NCBI GenBank assembly: GCA_964628935.1
Contig: CAZVOE010000038.1
Coordinates: 1 to 25,597, forward strand
Direction: 5' to 3'
Length of the DNA: 25,597 bases
DNA from: CAYLHQ01 sp964628935
Lineage (GTDB): Bacteria; Acidobacteriota; Polarisedimenticolia; Polarisedimenticolales; DASRJG01
A program made the translations under genes and the position numbers. How positions within the stretch are numbered: position 1 is the stretch's first letter; each line of letters starts with the position of its first letter. The notes below the pieces were generated by a model. It searched no databases. It had not been told where the DNA came from and saw nothing but the letters and a program-made list of their open reading frames with translations. Below are positions 18,066 through 25,597 of this stretch, piece after piece.

Positions 18066-18814
18066 TCCTCGCGTCGAGCCGCGATCCGCGCTTCCTCTCG
18101 AACGCGTTCGTGGTCGCGGGAGAGGAGGAGGGCCCGGCGGCGGTGATCGACGCCGGGGCTCCGATGGAACCTCTCCTCGAGGCGGTCGAGCGCCATCGCC
18201 TCCGTCCGACCCATCTTCTCCTCACGCACCGTCACGGCGATCACACCCTGAACGCGGAGGAGTGGGCCGGGCGCTTCGGGTGCGAGGTCGTCGCCCACGC
18301 GGTCGAGGCGGAGCACCTCCCGTTCGTGACGCGGACGGTCGTCCACGGCTCGCACTTCCGCATCGGGCCGCTCGGGATCCGCGTCCTGCACGTCCCCGGC
18401 CACACGGCGGGTCACGCCGCCTTCGTCGTCGACGACCGCAGCGTCTTCTGCGGCGACGTTCTCTTCCGCGGGAGCGTCGGGGGAACGGTGGGGCCGGGCG
18501 CTTCCGGATTCGCCGACCTGAGACGTTCGATCCTCGAGGTCCTCCTCGCGCTTCCGGGGGAGACCGGGATCCACCCCGGGCACATGGAGGCGACGACGGT
18601 CGCACGCGAGAGGGAGGCGAATCCCTTCGTGAGGGCGTGGACGGGGCGGGACGCGGTGCTCGAGCGGCGCTGCGAGGCGATCGGCCGCCCGGCGACTCTC
18701 CTCCTGCGGGCCCGGGATTACGACGGCGGGACCAAGTGCTGGGTCCGCTTCGATGACGGCGACGAGGCGGTCGTACCGGGGTCGAGGGTGGCGGGGAATG
18801 GACGGTACGAGTAG
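18062..18814 (+). CDS. Metallo-beta-lactamase-fold hydrolase (glyoxalase II-like)
   Basis: A 250-residue MBL-fold enzyme. Metal ligands are in place: THRHGDH at 55-61 (His-x-His-x-Asp-His), HVPGHTAGH at 110-118, the bridging Asp in FCGDVLF at 132 and a last His in GIHPGH. The strand order and the 'SNAFVVAG ... AVIDAGA' opening match glyoxalase II/YcbL-type thioester hydrolases. The C-terminal part (about 205-250) is not typical glyoxalase II; it holds 'KCWVRFDDGDEAVVPGSRV', a small beta unit. The GTG at 18062 overlaps the preceding stop (GTGA). The substrate is unknown. Confidence 0.9.
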   Translation: MILASSRDPRFLSNAFVVAGEEEGPAAVIDAGAPMEPLLEAVERHRLRPTHLLLTHRHGDHTLNAEEWAGRFGCEVVAHAVEAEHLPFVTRTVVHGSHFRIGPLGIRVLHVPGHTAGHAAFVVDDRSVFCGDVLFRGSVGGTVGPGASGFADLRRSILEVLLALPGETGIHPGHMEATTVAREREANPFVRAWTGRDAVLERRCEAIGRPATLLLRARDYDGGTKCWVRFDDGDEAVVPGSRVAGNGRYE

Positions 18815-18841
18815 CGTAAGACGCCCTTCGCCGGAGACTCC

Positions 18842-19816
18842 ATGGAAACCGTATTCCCCTGGGCCGAGTACTGGTGGTTCTATCTCACGTTCACGGGCTT
18901 CGTGCTCGTGCTCCTCGCTCTCGATCTCGGGGTGTTTCACCGCCAGGCGCACGTGGTGCGATTCAAGGAAGCCGCGACCTGGAGCCTCGTCTGGGTCGCG
19001 CTCGCGCTCTTGTTCAACTACGGATTCTACCTCTACGCATCGGAGCGTTTCGGCGCGGAGATCGGTACGCAGAAGGGCCTCGAGTTCCTGACGGGCTACA
19101 TCGTCGAGAAGTCCCTCTCCGTCGACAACATCTTCGTCTTCGTGATGGTCTTCTCGTACTTCGCGATCCCGCCCCAGTACCAGCACCGCGTCCTGTTCTA
19201 CGGCATCCTGGGGGCGCTCGTATTCCGCGCGATCTTCATCGCCCTGGGCTCCGTCCTCATGGCGTTCCAGTGGGTCGTGATCGTGTTCGGCGTGTTCCTG
19301 ATCTTCACGGGCGTGAAGATGATGCTCGTCCCGGAGAAGGGGATCGACCCGGAGAAGAACCCGGTCATCCGGCTCCTGCGACGGCTGCTCCCGATCACCC
19401 CGGAACTCGAAGGACAGCGCTTCGCCGTGCGCCGGGACGGGCGCTGGTTCGGGACGCCGCTCCTGGTCGCGCTCGTCTTCATCGAGATCTCGGACATCAT
19501 CTTCGCCGTCGACTCGGTGCCCGCGATCTTCGCCCTCACGAGCGAACCCCTGATCGTCTTCACGTCGAACGTCTTCGCGATCCTCGGTCTCCGGGCGATG
19601 TACTTCCTCCTCGCGGGAATCGTCGACCGGTTCGTGTACCTCAAGTACGGGCTGGCCCTCGTTCTCGTGTTCGTGGGCCTCAAGATGGTCTGGCTGAACG
19701 AGGCGTTCGGCGGCAAGTTCCCGATCTCGTGGTCGCTCGGGATCATCGGGACCCTGATCGCGATCTCCGTCGCGGCGTCGTTGCTCTTCGGCAAGAGCGC
19801 GCGGGCCCGGAGTTAG
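18842..19816 (+). CDS. TerC/Alx family integral membrane protein
   Basis: A 324-residue protein with about eight to nine hydrophobic helices. Both family signatures are present: EKSLSVDNIFVFVMVF at 89-104 and FIEISDIIFAVDSVPAIFAL at 214-233, whose acidic residues are thought to line a metal path. The cytoplasmic loop RLLRRLLPITPELEGQRF after helix 5 matches Alx-like proteins, linked to manganese export or pH stress. GGAG is present 5 bases before the ATG. A 27-base gap after the hydrolase gene leaves no room for the yybP-ykoY manganese riboswitch that precedes some relatives. It ends convergently with the MarR gene, sharing TTAG. Confidence 0.92.
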   Translation: METVFPWAEYWWFYLTFTGFVLVLLALDLGVFHRQAHVVRFKEAATWSLVWVALALLFNYGFYLYASERFGAEIGTQKGLEFLTGYIVEKSLSVDNIFVFVMVFSYFAIPPQYQHRVLFYGILGALVFRAIFIALGSVLMAFQWVVIVFGVFLIFTGVKMMLVPEKGIDPEKNPVIRLLRRLLPITPELEGQRFAVRRDGRWFGTPLLVALVFIEISDIIFAVDSVPAIFALTSEPLIVFTSNVFAILGLRAMYFLLAGIVDRFVYLKYGLALVLVFVGLKMVWLNEAFGGKFPISWSLGIIGTLIAISVAASLLFGKSARARS

Positions 19817-19821
19817 CTCCG
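19808..19821. terminator. Short hairpin over convergent stop codons
   Basis: CGGAG (19808-19812), TTAG loop and CTCCG (19817-19821) form a 5-bp stem centred on the shared stops of the TerC and MarR genes. It is symmetrical and so could act in both directions, but there is no T-tract on either side. Confidence 0.25.
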
Positions 19822-20268
19822 CGCGATCGACAGCCCCAGCTTCCTCGCGAGCCTGCCGAACTCCTCGACCTCCCTGGCGTTCAGGGAGGAGAACGCCTCC
19901 GCGATCCTCGCGGCGTGACCCGGGAAGAGCCGCTCGATCTTGCGCCTCCCCTCCGCGGTCAGATGGACGAACTTGCTTCGCCGGTCGTTCGGATCCGACT
20001 CTCGGCGGACCCATCCCTTCGCGGCGAGCTGGTCGACGACGAGGGTCACGTTCGCCCGGCTGATCAGGAGCTTCTCGCTCATGTCGCACTGGTGCATCGG
20101 CCCGAGGTGGAGGAGCATCTCGAGCACCCCGAGCTGGACCTCGGTGAGCCCTTCTTTCCGGAGGAGTGCGTCCATCCGCGCCCGGAGGGTATTCGTGGCC
20201 CGCATGATCTTGATGTAGGCGTCGAGCGCCCGGATCTCTTCGCGCGTGCCGCGGTATCGGGTTCCCAT
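19813..20268 (-). CDS. MarR family transcriptional regulator
   Basis: A 151-residue winged-helix regulator. Helix 1-2 region (IRALDAYIKIMRATNTLRARMDALL) forms the dimer interface; the DNA-binding domain runs from LTEVQLGVLEMLLHLGP through CDMSEKLLISRANVTLVVDQLAAKGWVRRESDPNDRRSKFVHLTAEG, with the typical wing 'DPNDRRSKFVHLT'. A Cys (MHQCDM) near the start of the recognition domain might act as a thiol sensor. ATG 20268 is preferred to ATG 20286 because homologous sequence begins there and a TATTAT -10 candidate (20295-20290) would lie too near the upper ATG. It diverges from pirin and probably controls it and itself. Confidence 0.92.
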   Translation of the reverse strand: MGTRYRGTREEIRALDAYIKIMRATNTLRARMDALLRKEGLTEVQLGVLEMLLHLGPMHQCDMSEKLLISRANVTLVVDQLAAKGWVRRESDPNDRRSKFVHLTAEGRRKIERLFPGHAARIAEAFSSLNAREVEEFGRLARKLGLSIARS

Positions 20269-20278
20269 GGGGGGATTG

Positions 20279-20333
20279 TAGTTCATGGGATAATAGTTCA
20301 GTACTTGACAATCTGCCGGGCGCGTTCTAACGT
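20279..20333. promoter_or_regulatory. Divergent marR/pirin promoter region with repeated TAGTTCA
   Basis: TAGTTCA occurs twice in the same direction, at 20279-20285 and 20294-20300, 15 bases apart. AGTACT (20300-20305) is a perfect palindrome beside the second copy. For pirin, TTGACA (20305-20310), 17 bases and TAACGT (20328-20333) make a reasonable promoter. For marR, TATTAT on the minus strand (20295-20290) is a -10 candidate. Repeats and promoters overlap, so repressor binding would block both genes. Operator identity is inferred. Confidence 0.5.
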
Positions 20334-20357
20334 GACGAGAGTCGAAAGGAGATCCCG

Positions 20358-21056
20358 ATGATCCGCATCCGCCGATCCGACGACCGCGGCCGGGCCGACC
20401 ACGGATGGCTCGACACGCGCCACACCTTCTCCTTCGCCGGCTACTACGACCCCGAGCACATGGGGTTCCGCTCGCTTCGCGTCCTGAACGACGACCGGGT
20501 CGTCCCCGGGGCCGGGTTCCCCGCCCACCCGCATCGCGACATGGAGATCGTCTCCTACGTCGTCGAGGGAGCGCTCGCGCACGAGGACAGCCTCGGAACC
20601 GGGTCGACGATTCGCCCCGGGGACGTGCAGCGGATGACCGCAGGGACCGGGGTCACGCACAGCGAGTTCAACCCCTCCGACACCGAAGGGGCGCGCTTCC
20701 TCCAGATCTGGATCCTCCCCGAGCGGCTGGGGCTCCCCCCGTCGTACGAACAGAAGCACTTCCCCGAGGAGGAGCGCAGGGGCCGCTTCCGTCTCGTCGC
20801 GTCGCCCGACGGAAAGGAGGGCTCGATCACGATCCGTCAGGACGCCTCGATCTTCGCCGCGCTCCTGAAGGAGCGGGAGAGCGTCCGTCACGAGTTCGCG
20901 CCGGGCCGGCACGGCTGGCTCCAGGTCGTCCGCGGCGGAGTCGATCTCGGCCCCCATCGCCTCCAAGAGGGGGACGGGGCGGCGATCTCGGGGGAGCGTT
21001 CGGTCGAAATCGCGGGACGCGGCGACGCCGAGATCCTCTTCTTCGACCTCGCATGA
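20358..21056 (+). CDS. Pirin family protein
   Basis: A 232-residue two-cupin protein of the pirin/YhhW group. The metal-binding residues of the N-terminal cupin are present: His57 and His59 in FPAHPHRDMEI, and His101 and Glu103 in GTGVTHSEF. The opening 'RIRRSDDRGRADHGWLDTRHTFSFAGYYDP' is the family signature. Members include quercetinases and redox-responsive regulators; the substrate here is unknown. GGAG lies about 7 bases before the ATG. The stop overlaps the nitroreductase start (ATGA), and the MarR regulator diverges upstream, so the pair is probably induced by electrophiles, phenolics or oxidants. Confidence 0.93.
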   Translation: MIRIRRSDDRGRADHGWLDTRHTFSFAGYYDPEHMGFRSLRVLNDDRVVPGAGFPAHPHRDMEIVSYVVEGALAHEDSLGTGSTIRPGDVQRMTAGTGVTHSEFNPSDTEGARFLQIWILPERLGLPPSYEQKHFPEEERRGRFRLVASPDGKEGSITIRQDASIFAALLKERESVRHEFAPGRHGWLQVVRGGVDLGPHRLQEGDGAAISGERSVEIAGRGDAEILFFDLA

Positions 21057-21649
21057 GGCACCGCGCTGAAACCGCACACCCCGTCCTCGACGTCATCGCC
21101 GAGCGATGGAGCCCGCGCGCCTTCGACCCGCGCCCGATCGAGCCGGGGACGCTCCGCTCCCTCTTCGAGGCGGCCCGGTGGGCTGCTTCGTGTTTCAACG
21201 AGCAACCGTGGGCCTACGTCGTGGTCGGGCGCGAGGACGCGCGCTTCGAGGCGGCCCTCGGATGCCTCGCGGAGCGAAACCGGCTCTGGGCGCGGAACGC
21301 GGGTGCGCTCGTTTTCGCCTGCGCGAGGCAACGGTTCGAACGGAACGACAAGCCGAACCGGTGGGCCTCCCACGATCTCGGGCAGGCGACCGCCCACCTC
21401 GCGCTCCAGGCGCAGTCGATGGGGGTCGCCGTCCACCAGATGGGAGGGTTCTCCGCGGAAGCGGCGCGCGAGATCTTCGGGATCCCGGAAGGCACCGACC
21501 CGGTCGCCGCGATCGCGATCGGCTACCCGGGTCGCGTCGAGGACCTCGACGAAACCTTTCGGGCGAAGGAGGGCGCGCCGCGCGAACGGAAGCCGCAGGA
21601 GGAGTTCGTCTTCGAATCGGCGTGGGGGCGGCCCGCGAATTGGCGGTGA
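21053..21649 (+). CDS. Nitroreductase family FMN oxidoreductase
   Basis: A 198-residue flavoprotein of the nitroreductase fold. FMN-contacting residues are in RWSPRAFD at 18-25 and in ARWAASCFNEQPWAYVV at 41-57 (Asn49, Gln51-Pro52-Trp53). The helix with DLGQATAHLALQAQSMGVAVHQMGGF binds the dimer partner, and VAAIAIGYPG near the end is the last FMN-contact strand. Enzymes of this type reduce nitroaromatics or quinones using NAD(P)H. The ATG overlaps the pirin stop by 4 bases. The gene ends at the edge of a stretch of gene debris. Confidence 0.92.
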   Translation: MRHRAETAHPVLDVIAERWSPRAFDPRPIEPGTLRSLFEAARWAASCFNEQPWAYVVVGREDARFEAALGCLAERNRLWARNAGALVFACARQRFERNDKPNRWASHDLGQATAHLALQAQSMGVAVHQMGGFSAEAAREIFGIPEGTDPVAAIAIGYPGRVEDLDETFRAKEGAPRERKPQEEFVFESAWGRPANWR

Positions 21650-21737
21650 CACATCCACACAGCGGCGCCCGGTCGTGCCCCTCGGTCGCGGCCGGCCCGA
21701 GGACGGGACCCGCTACGGCCGGTGCCTGGGCGGACCG

Positions 21738-21909
21738 GATCCGCGAACTCGCGGCCAGGATCTCCGCGCCGAACCGCTCGATGACCTTGGGCCCCACGCC
21801 CCTCACTCCGAGCCAGGCTCTGAGATCGGTGGGTCGGACGCGCGCGATCCCCTCGAGCGTCCGGTTGGGCGCCACGCAGTACGCGGGAACCCGGAGCCGT
21901 CGCGATCGG
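21738..21909 (-). pseudogene. HRDC domain fragment (RecQ C-terminus-like)
   Basis: On the minus strand one frame reads RLRVPAYCVAPNRTLEGIAR, then RPTDLRAWLGVRGVGPKVIERFGAEILA. This is the pattern of the HRDC domain at the end of RecQ helicases (VPAYVVF..TL..IA..RP..L..L..I.GVGP.K..RYG...L). Nothing of the helicase domains is present; just upstream of the fragment the same frame is the antisense of the KorB-like fragment. The frame also runs on past the normal end without a stop. I call it a displaced gene remnant. The region 21650-21737 between it and the nitroreductase gene shows nothing recognisable. Confidence 0.6.
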
Positions 21910-21920
21910 CACCCGCGCCC

Positions 21921-22382
21921 ACCTTCCTCGCCCGCGGCGTGGACGTCTACACGCCGCACCTCAGGGAGGTTCTGAAGAGGGCCGGCGAGCACAAGGGAAC
22001 CGCGATCGTCGAGATCCTTCAGAACTGCAACATCTTCAACGACGGTGCGTGGGACTCGGTTCGCGAGAAGGAGCACCGCGAGGACAACCTGCTCCACGTC
22101 CGGCACGGCGAACCGCTGATCTTCGGGAAGAACAAAGACATGGGGATCCGCATGAAGAACCCCTTCGCCCCGGGGGGCGTCCACCTCGGCCGCGACGTCA
22201 CCGAGAAGGACCTCGTCGTGCACGACGAGAACGGCCCGGCCGCGTACGCGTTCATGCTCGCGCAGATGGAGCAGCCGAACTTCCCGCTCCCGATCGGGGT
22301 GTTCCGGAACAACCCGCAACCATCGTTCGACGAGGCGATGGCGGCCCATTACGCCGCGGTCGTCTCCCAGAAGGGCGAGGCG
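21921..22382 (+). pseudogene. KorB fragment (2-oxoacid:ferredoxin oxidoreductase beta C-terminal half)
   Basis: One frame gives about 154 residues closely following the C-terminal half of the beta subunit of 2-oxoglutarate (2-oxoacid):ferredoxin oxidoreductase. Landmarks are TFLARGVDVYTPHLREVLK, then GTAIVEILQNCNIFNDGAW, HGEPLIFGKNKDMGIRM and FPLPIGVFRNNPQPSFDEAM. The N-terminal half with the thiamine-diphosphate-binding Gly-Asp-Gly region is missing; the frame upstream is instead antisense to the HRDC fragment. The usual last 20-25 residues after 'KGEA' are also lost, with a terminator hairpin in their place and no stop codon nearby. It has no start codon or ribosome site of its own, so it is a broken gene despite a well-preserved sequence, which suggests recent truncation. 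Confidence 0.75.
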
Positions 22383-22396
22383 AGGGTCTCGCCCTT
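22371..22396 (+). terminator. Intrinsic terminator after KorB fragment
   Basis: AAGGGCGAG (22371-22379), an 8-base loop and CTCGCCCTT (22388-22396) form a perfect 9-bp stem, followed by TTCGTTTG. This is the best terminator-like structure in the window and lies at the end of the KorB fragment. It may also slow transcripts of the response regulator arriving from the other strand. From here to 22524 I see no gene. Confidence 0.65.
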
Positions 22397-22524
22397 TTCG
22401 TTTGCGGCGCTCGACGGCAGGAGCAGGACATCCTTGAGTCCGGGGCGGATGTCGCCTCCCACGCCCGCCCGATCTCGCGTCGGCCTCGACCCGGCCTCAA
22501 GCCGCCGGCGCGTGGAACACGCCG

Positions 22525-23208
22525 CTACGCGAGTCCTTCCCTCACCGCCCGTGCCACCGCCTGCGCCACCGAGTGGACCTGAAGCTTCTGGTAGATCCCC
22601 CTCACGTGGGTCCGCACCGTGTCGAGGCTCACGCCGAGCGACGTCGCGGCGTCCCCGTAGCTCAGGCCGCGAACGAGGCAGCGCAGCACGTCCTTCTCGC
22701 GGGCGGTGAGGTTGAAGGCCGCTCCCCCCGACGTCGGTGAGGGCGGGAGTCCGTCCCGCACCAGCGAAAGAAGCGTCCTCGCGACGTCGGCGGTGAGCGG
22801 CGCGCCCCCTCCGGCGATCGCTCGAAGCTGGCTCGCGAGATCGCGGACGTTGACGCGCTTGGTCAGATAGCCGTCCGCGCCGGCGGAGATCGCCTCCAGG
22901 ACGAGTCCGGGGGCCTCGAACGACGTGAGCACGACGATGGCGCAGCGCGGAAGGGCCGCCTTGATCCTCGGGATCGCCGCGATGCCTCCCATTCCCGGCA
23001 GCTGCAGGTCCAGGAGCACGAGATCCCATGGAGAGGCCCCGCGCTCGCCGGCCGACTCGGCCTCCCTCACCGCCGAAGCCGCGTCGGGGAACGAAGCCGC
23101 GTGGGTGAATCCCGACGTGTGCCGAAGGAAGGTCTCGAGGCTCTCCCGGTAACGGACGTCGTCCTCGACGACGGCCGTCCTGAGCGGCGCGCGCGCGGCG
23201 TGAGTCAT
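22525..23208 (-). CDS. NarL/LuxR-type response regulator
   Basis: A 227-residue two-domain regulator. Receiver domain: acidic pair in VVEDD at about 13-17, phospho-acceptor Asp67 in LVLLDLQLPG, Thr95 in VVLTSFE and Lys117 in YLTKRVN. The C-terminal LuxR helix-turn-helix is LTAREKDVLRCLVRGLSYGDAATSLGVSLDTVRTHVRGIYQKLQVHSVAQAVARAV. It starts with an ATGA overlap on the stop of the kinase gene, its evident partner. Target genes are unknown; nothing nearby carries an obvious repeat that could be its site. Confidence 0.94.
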   Translation of the reverse strand: MTHAARAPLRTAVVEDDVRYRESLETFLRHTSGFTHAASFPDAASAVREAESAGERGASPWDLVLLDLQLPGMGGIAAIPRIKAALPRCAIVVLTSFEAPGLVLEAISAGADGYLTKRVNVRDLASQLRAIAGGGAPLTADVARTLLSLVRDGLPPSPTSGGAAFNLTAREKDVLRCLVRGLSYGDAATSLGVSLDTVRTHVRGIYQKLQVHSVAQAVARAVREGLA

Positions 23209-25597
23209 CGTCCGGAGTCTCCGTCCGACTCGGCGCCGTCGCCTCGCATGCCGATGCGACCCCCGTCTCTCTGCGGGTCGAACCGCACCTCGACGCGGGT
23301 ACCCCCCGCCTCCGAACGCCCCCAGCGCACCGAAGCCCCGATCGACGCTCCGCGTTCGGACATGCTGCGGAGCCCGAGCCCGCGACGCAGCCCCCCCGCG
23401 GCGGGGATCCCGACGCCGTCGTCCTCGACGGCCAGAAGGAAGCGCCCTCCCTCGGGTCGGAGCGAGATCTTCACGTGCTTCGCGGCCGCGTGCTTCGCCA
23501 CGTTGTGCAGCGCCTCCAAGGCGATTTTCTGCAACTCCCGCCTCGCGGCGTGGGAGAGGATCCCCGTCGGCCAGGACTCCGGCATCTCGACGACCAGGCC
23601 GGGATCGGCGCCGGGGAACATCCGGCGGGCGCGCTCCACGAGCCAGAGGCCGAACGACTCGAGACTCGCCGATTCCCGTCGCAGCGACCAGACGATGTCC
23701 GAAAGGGAGGCGCCGAGCTCCGACGCGGACGACTCGATCCGGGCGAGGATCGACTCCCTTTCCTCCCGACCGAGCTCCCTCGACCGTGCGAGATCGGCGA
23801 GGATCTGAATGCTCCCGAGCCCGGAGCCCATCTCGTCGTGGAGGTCCATCGCGATCCGCGTGCGCTGGCGTTCGAGCCGCAGCGCCTGCGCGAGCCGGAG
23901 GCGGTAGGCCGCGTACAGCGAGGCGACGAGGAGCATCGCCGCGGACACGAGGGCGCCGGGGCGCAGATACCACGCGCGCAACACCTCGATTTCTACTGTG
24001 GCGGTCGACCCGCCCCATGTGCGCCCGTCCGCCGCCGCTTCCAGCTCCAGTCGATGCGTTCCCGAATGCAGCCCCTGGAGGCGGACGAACGGATGGGCCA
24101 GAATCGTCCAGCGATCCTCGCCGCCGAGACGCATCCGGTAGCGGAGTGCCGCGGGGTCGCGGTAGGACAACGCCGACCAGCGAACTTCGAGTCCGTGGTC
24201 GCCGTGCCGCAGCTGGACGCGTTCCCCCGTGGCGACGGGCACGCCGTCCGCGACGAGGCTCGTGATCGTCACGACCGGAGGTGCCGGCGTCGGTCGACGC
24301 GCCGTCGACGGGACCCGGGCGATCCCGGGCAGCAGCGCCACCCACACCGTCCCATCCTCCTCCTCGAGAAGGCCGTGGCCGCTCGCCCAGGTCGGAACGC
24401 CGTGGGCCGCCGTGAGGCGCTCGAGGAGCTCCGGGCCCCCCGGCCCCTCGCCCAGGCGCGCGCGCGATGCGCGGCCCTGGATCCAGACCCCTCCCGCGGG
24501 AGACGGCGTCATCGCGACGACGGCTTCGAGGTCTCCCGCTCCTTCGACCCGGACACGACGCCATCCGTCCGCACGCGACTCGAACAGTCCACCTCCCAGC
24601 CCGGCGAGCCAGATCCCCCCCGACCGGGTCTCCACGAGGTCGGCGATCTCCGTGGCTGGCGCGACCCGCTCGCAGGTCCAGGGAGCGCCGGGGGCGGCGG
24701 CGCGGCAGACGTTTCCTCCGAACGTCGCGACGACGATCCCTCCGCCGTCGCGGCGAAAGACGATACCGGCGGGCGGGTCCGCGACGGGAGGAGCGGCGCC
24801 GGCGTCGCGGGGCTCCCCGTCCCTTTCGGCCACCCGGAGGAACCGATCCCCGCTCCACAGCCAGAACCCACCATCGGGCGCGACGGCGCAGCGGACGTCC
24901 ACGCCGCCCATGCGCGGGGAATCCCACGCGCGCACTCCCTCCCGCCGCCAAGCCAGGAGCACGGGGCGCGGCGGACGGGACCCCCGCCGTTCCACCGCGT
25001 GCATCCAGACCGTCCCCCACGGGTCGGCGCACCCGCGATCGTGGCTCGACCAGCCTTCGGGAAGGGCGGGTGTCCAGTTCCCTACGCCCTCGTCGTAGAC
25101 GAGGGGGCCCGGCCAGGCGGTCGCGAGGACGCCGCCGGGGATTCGATGGACCGCACGTATCGACCCCCACGGGAGCCCCGACGTCACCGTCCACACCTTC
25201 GTCTCGGGCTCCGGGTGGTGGGTGAGTCCGCGGCCGCTCGTGATCCAGATGCCGCTCTCCCGATCGACGAAGATCGAGCCCGAGCCGAAGAAGCCCTCCC
25301 GCTCCGTGAGGAACTCGGAGCTCCCGTCGGGGCGAATGACGCGCACCCCGTCGTCGTGGCTCGACCAAACGACGTCGCCCCGCATCGCCAGTCCCGTCGG
25401 CCGGGCGTGCGACCGGAGCAGGAGCACGGGGCCGCTCGCGCCGAGACGGTAGATTCCCGCCTCGGGGCCGCGAACCGCCGCGACCGGTCCCTGGGCGGCG
25501 TCGAGGAGCTGCGACACGCGACCGAGGCCGGTCGCGATGCGGCGGTCGTCGCCCCCCTCCGCCGTGACGAGCCACACCGATCCACCGTCGGTGCCGG
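23205..25597 (-). CDS. Two-component sensor histidine kinase with beta-propeller sensor (partial)
   Basis: The gene's start lies beyond the window end; about 797 residues are visible. The N-terminal part holds repeated propeller blades of the Reg_prop kind (for example GIWITSGRGLTHH, GTVWMHAVE, GIWLAGLGGGLF, GTVWVALLPGIARV). A Y_Y_Y domain follows (LEVRWSALSYRDPAALRYRMRLGGEDRW), then one membrane helix (ALVSAAMLLVASLYAAYRL). The kinase is HisKA_3 with the phospho-acceptor His in MDLHDEMGSGLGSIQIL and a HATPase_c domain (EALHNVAKHAAAKHVKI, then VEDDGVGIP and GLGLRSM). The sensor is thus periplasmic, in the style of hybrid two-component sensors but without a fused receiver. The GTG at 25577 is probably internal to the propeller. 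ATGA overlap with the regulator. Confidence 0.93.
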   Translation of the reverse strand, partial: GTDGGSVWLVTAEGGDDRRIATGLGRVSQLLDAAQGPVAAVRGPEAGIYRLGASGPVLLLRSHARPTGLAMRGDVVWSSHDDGVRVIRPDGSSEFLTEREGFFGSGSIFVDRESGIWITSGRGLTHHPEPETKVWTVTSGLPWGSIRAVHRIPGGVLATAWPGPLVYDEGVGNWTPALPEGWSSHDRGCADPWGTVWMHAVERRGSRPPRPVLLAWRREGVRAWDSPRMGGVDVRCAVAPDGGFWLWSGDRFLRVAERDGEPRDAGAAPPVADPPAGIVFRRDGGGIVVATFGGNVCRAAAPGAPWTCERVAPATEIADLVETRSGGIWLAGLGGGLFESRADGWRRVRVEGAGDLEAVVAMTPSPAGGVWIQGRASRARLGEGPGGPELLERLTAAHGVPTWASGHGLLEEEDGTVWVALLPGIARVPSTARRPTPAPPVVTITSLVADGVPVATGERVQLRHGDHGLEVRWSALSYRDPAALRYRMRLGGEDRWTILAHPFVRLQGLHSGTHRLELEAAADGRTWGGSTATVEIEVLRAWYLRPGALVSAAMLLVASLYAAYRLRLAQALRLERQRTRIAMDLHDEMGSGLGSIQILADLARSRELGREERESILARIESSASELGASLSDIVWSLRRESASLESFGLWLVERARRMFPGADPGLVVEMPESWPTGILSHAARRELQKIALEALHNVAKHAAAKHVKISLRPEGGRFLLAVEDDGVGIPAAGGLRRGLGLRSMSERGASIGASVRWGRSEAGGTRVEVRFDPQRDGGRIGMRGDGAESDGDSGR

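Noticed and set aside
18815..18841. yybP-ykoY manganese riboswitch before the TerC/Alx gene
   Set aside because: Only 27 bases separate it from the hydrolase gene, too short for the element.
20269..20286. Upstream ATG (20286) as the MarR start
   Set aside because: It lies too close to the only -10 candidate on that strand, and family similarity begins at the second ATG; it remains a minor alternative.
17720..20311. Minus-strand frame of 863 residues opposite the hydrolase and TerC genes
   Set aside because: Antisense shadow with charged low-complexity repeats; the plus-strand genes have intact motifs.

Overview
High-GC bacterial DNA (roughly 70% G+C, strong G/C preference at codon third positions) with densely packed genes, many joined by 4-8 base stop/start overlaps. 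The organism looks like a Gram-negative (TolC, RND and adaptor genes, lipoprotein signals). The mix of a propeller-type two-component sensor, MacB-like ABC exporters, a DUF72 protein and a remnant of 2-oxoacid:ferredoxin oxidoreductase would suit an uncultivated Acidobacteriota-like or similar deep lineage, but no marker gene here settles this. I see no tRNA, rRNA, CRISPR array or intact insertion sequence.

Layout. 43-720 (-): SAM methyltransferase. 873-2088 (+): UPF0158 protein, then a fluoride-channel pair (CrcB/FluC and DUF190). 2192-6444 (+): a four-gene MacB-like ABC exporter operon (ATPase, two paralogous permeases, periplasmic adaptor). 6564-7358 (-): M48 metalloprotease lipoprotein. 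13559-7472 (-): a translationally coupled tripartite RND efflux operon in the order TolC, adaptor, RND pump, PII-like protein, very small membrane protein. 13647-15397 (+): rhodanese remnant, then ECF sigma factor, zinc-binding anti-sigma factor, small YgaP-like membrane protein and DUF302 protein. 15430-18814 (+): DUF72 protein, an unrecognised 548-residue protein with a GNAT-like segment, and a metallo-beta-lactamase-fold hydrolase. 18842-19816 (+): TerC/Alx-type membrane protein. 19813-20268 (-): MarR regulator, divergent from a pirin and nitroreductase pair (20358-21649, +). 21650-22524: no intact gene, but a RecQ-type HRDC fragment on one strand abuts a KorB C-terminal fragment on the other, followed by a terminator. 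22525-25597 (-): LuxR-type response regulator and its propeller/Y_Y_Y histidine kinase, which runs off the window.

The most interesting point is the end of the RND operon. The last small gene (from GTG at 7618) reaches an in-frame UGA at 7531-7529. Translation past it would give ...GVPT-U-MSGAC... and a further tail ending at UAG (7474-7472). Beginning 14 bases after the UGA there is a hairpin with a GGA loop, whose placement and loop fit the rules for a bacterial SECIS. This suggests a 48-residue membrane selenoprotein (Sec-x4-Cys) partnered with a PII-like protein and an RND pump. It is an inference from one sequence and needs comparative support.
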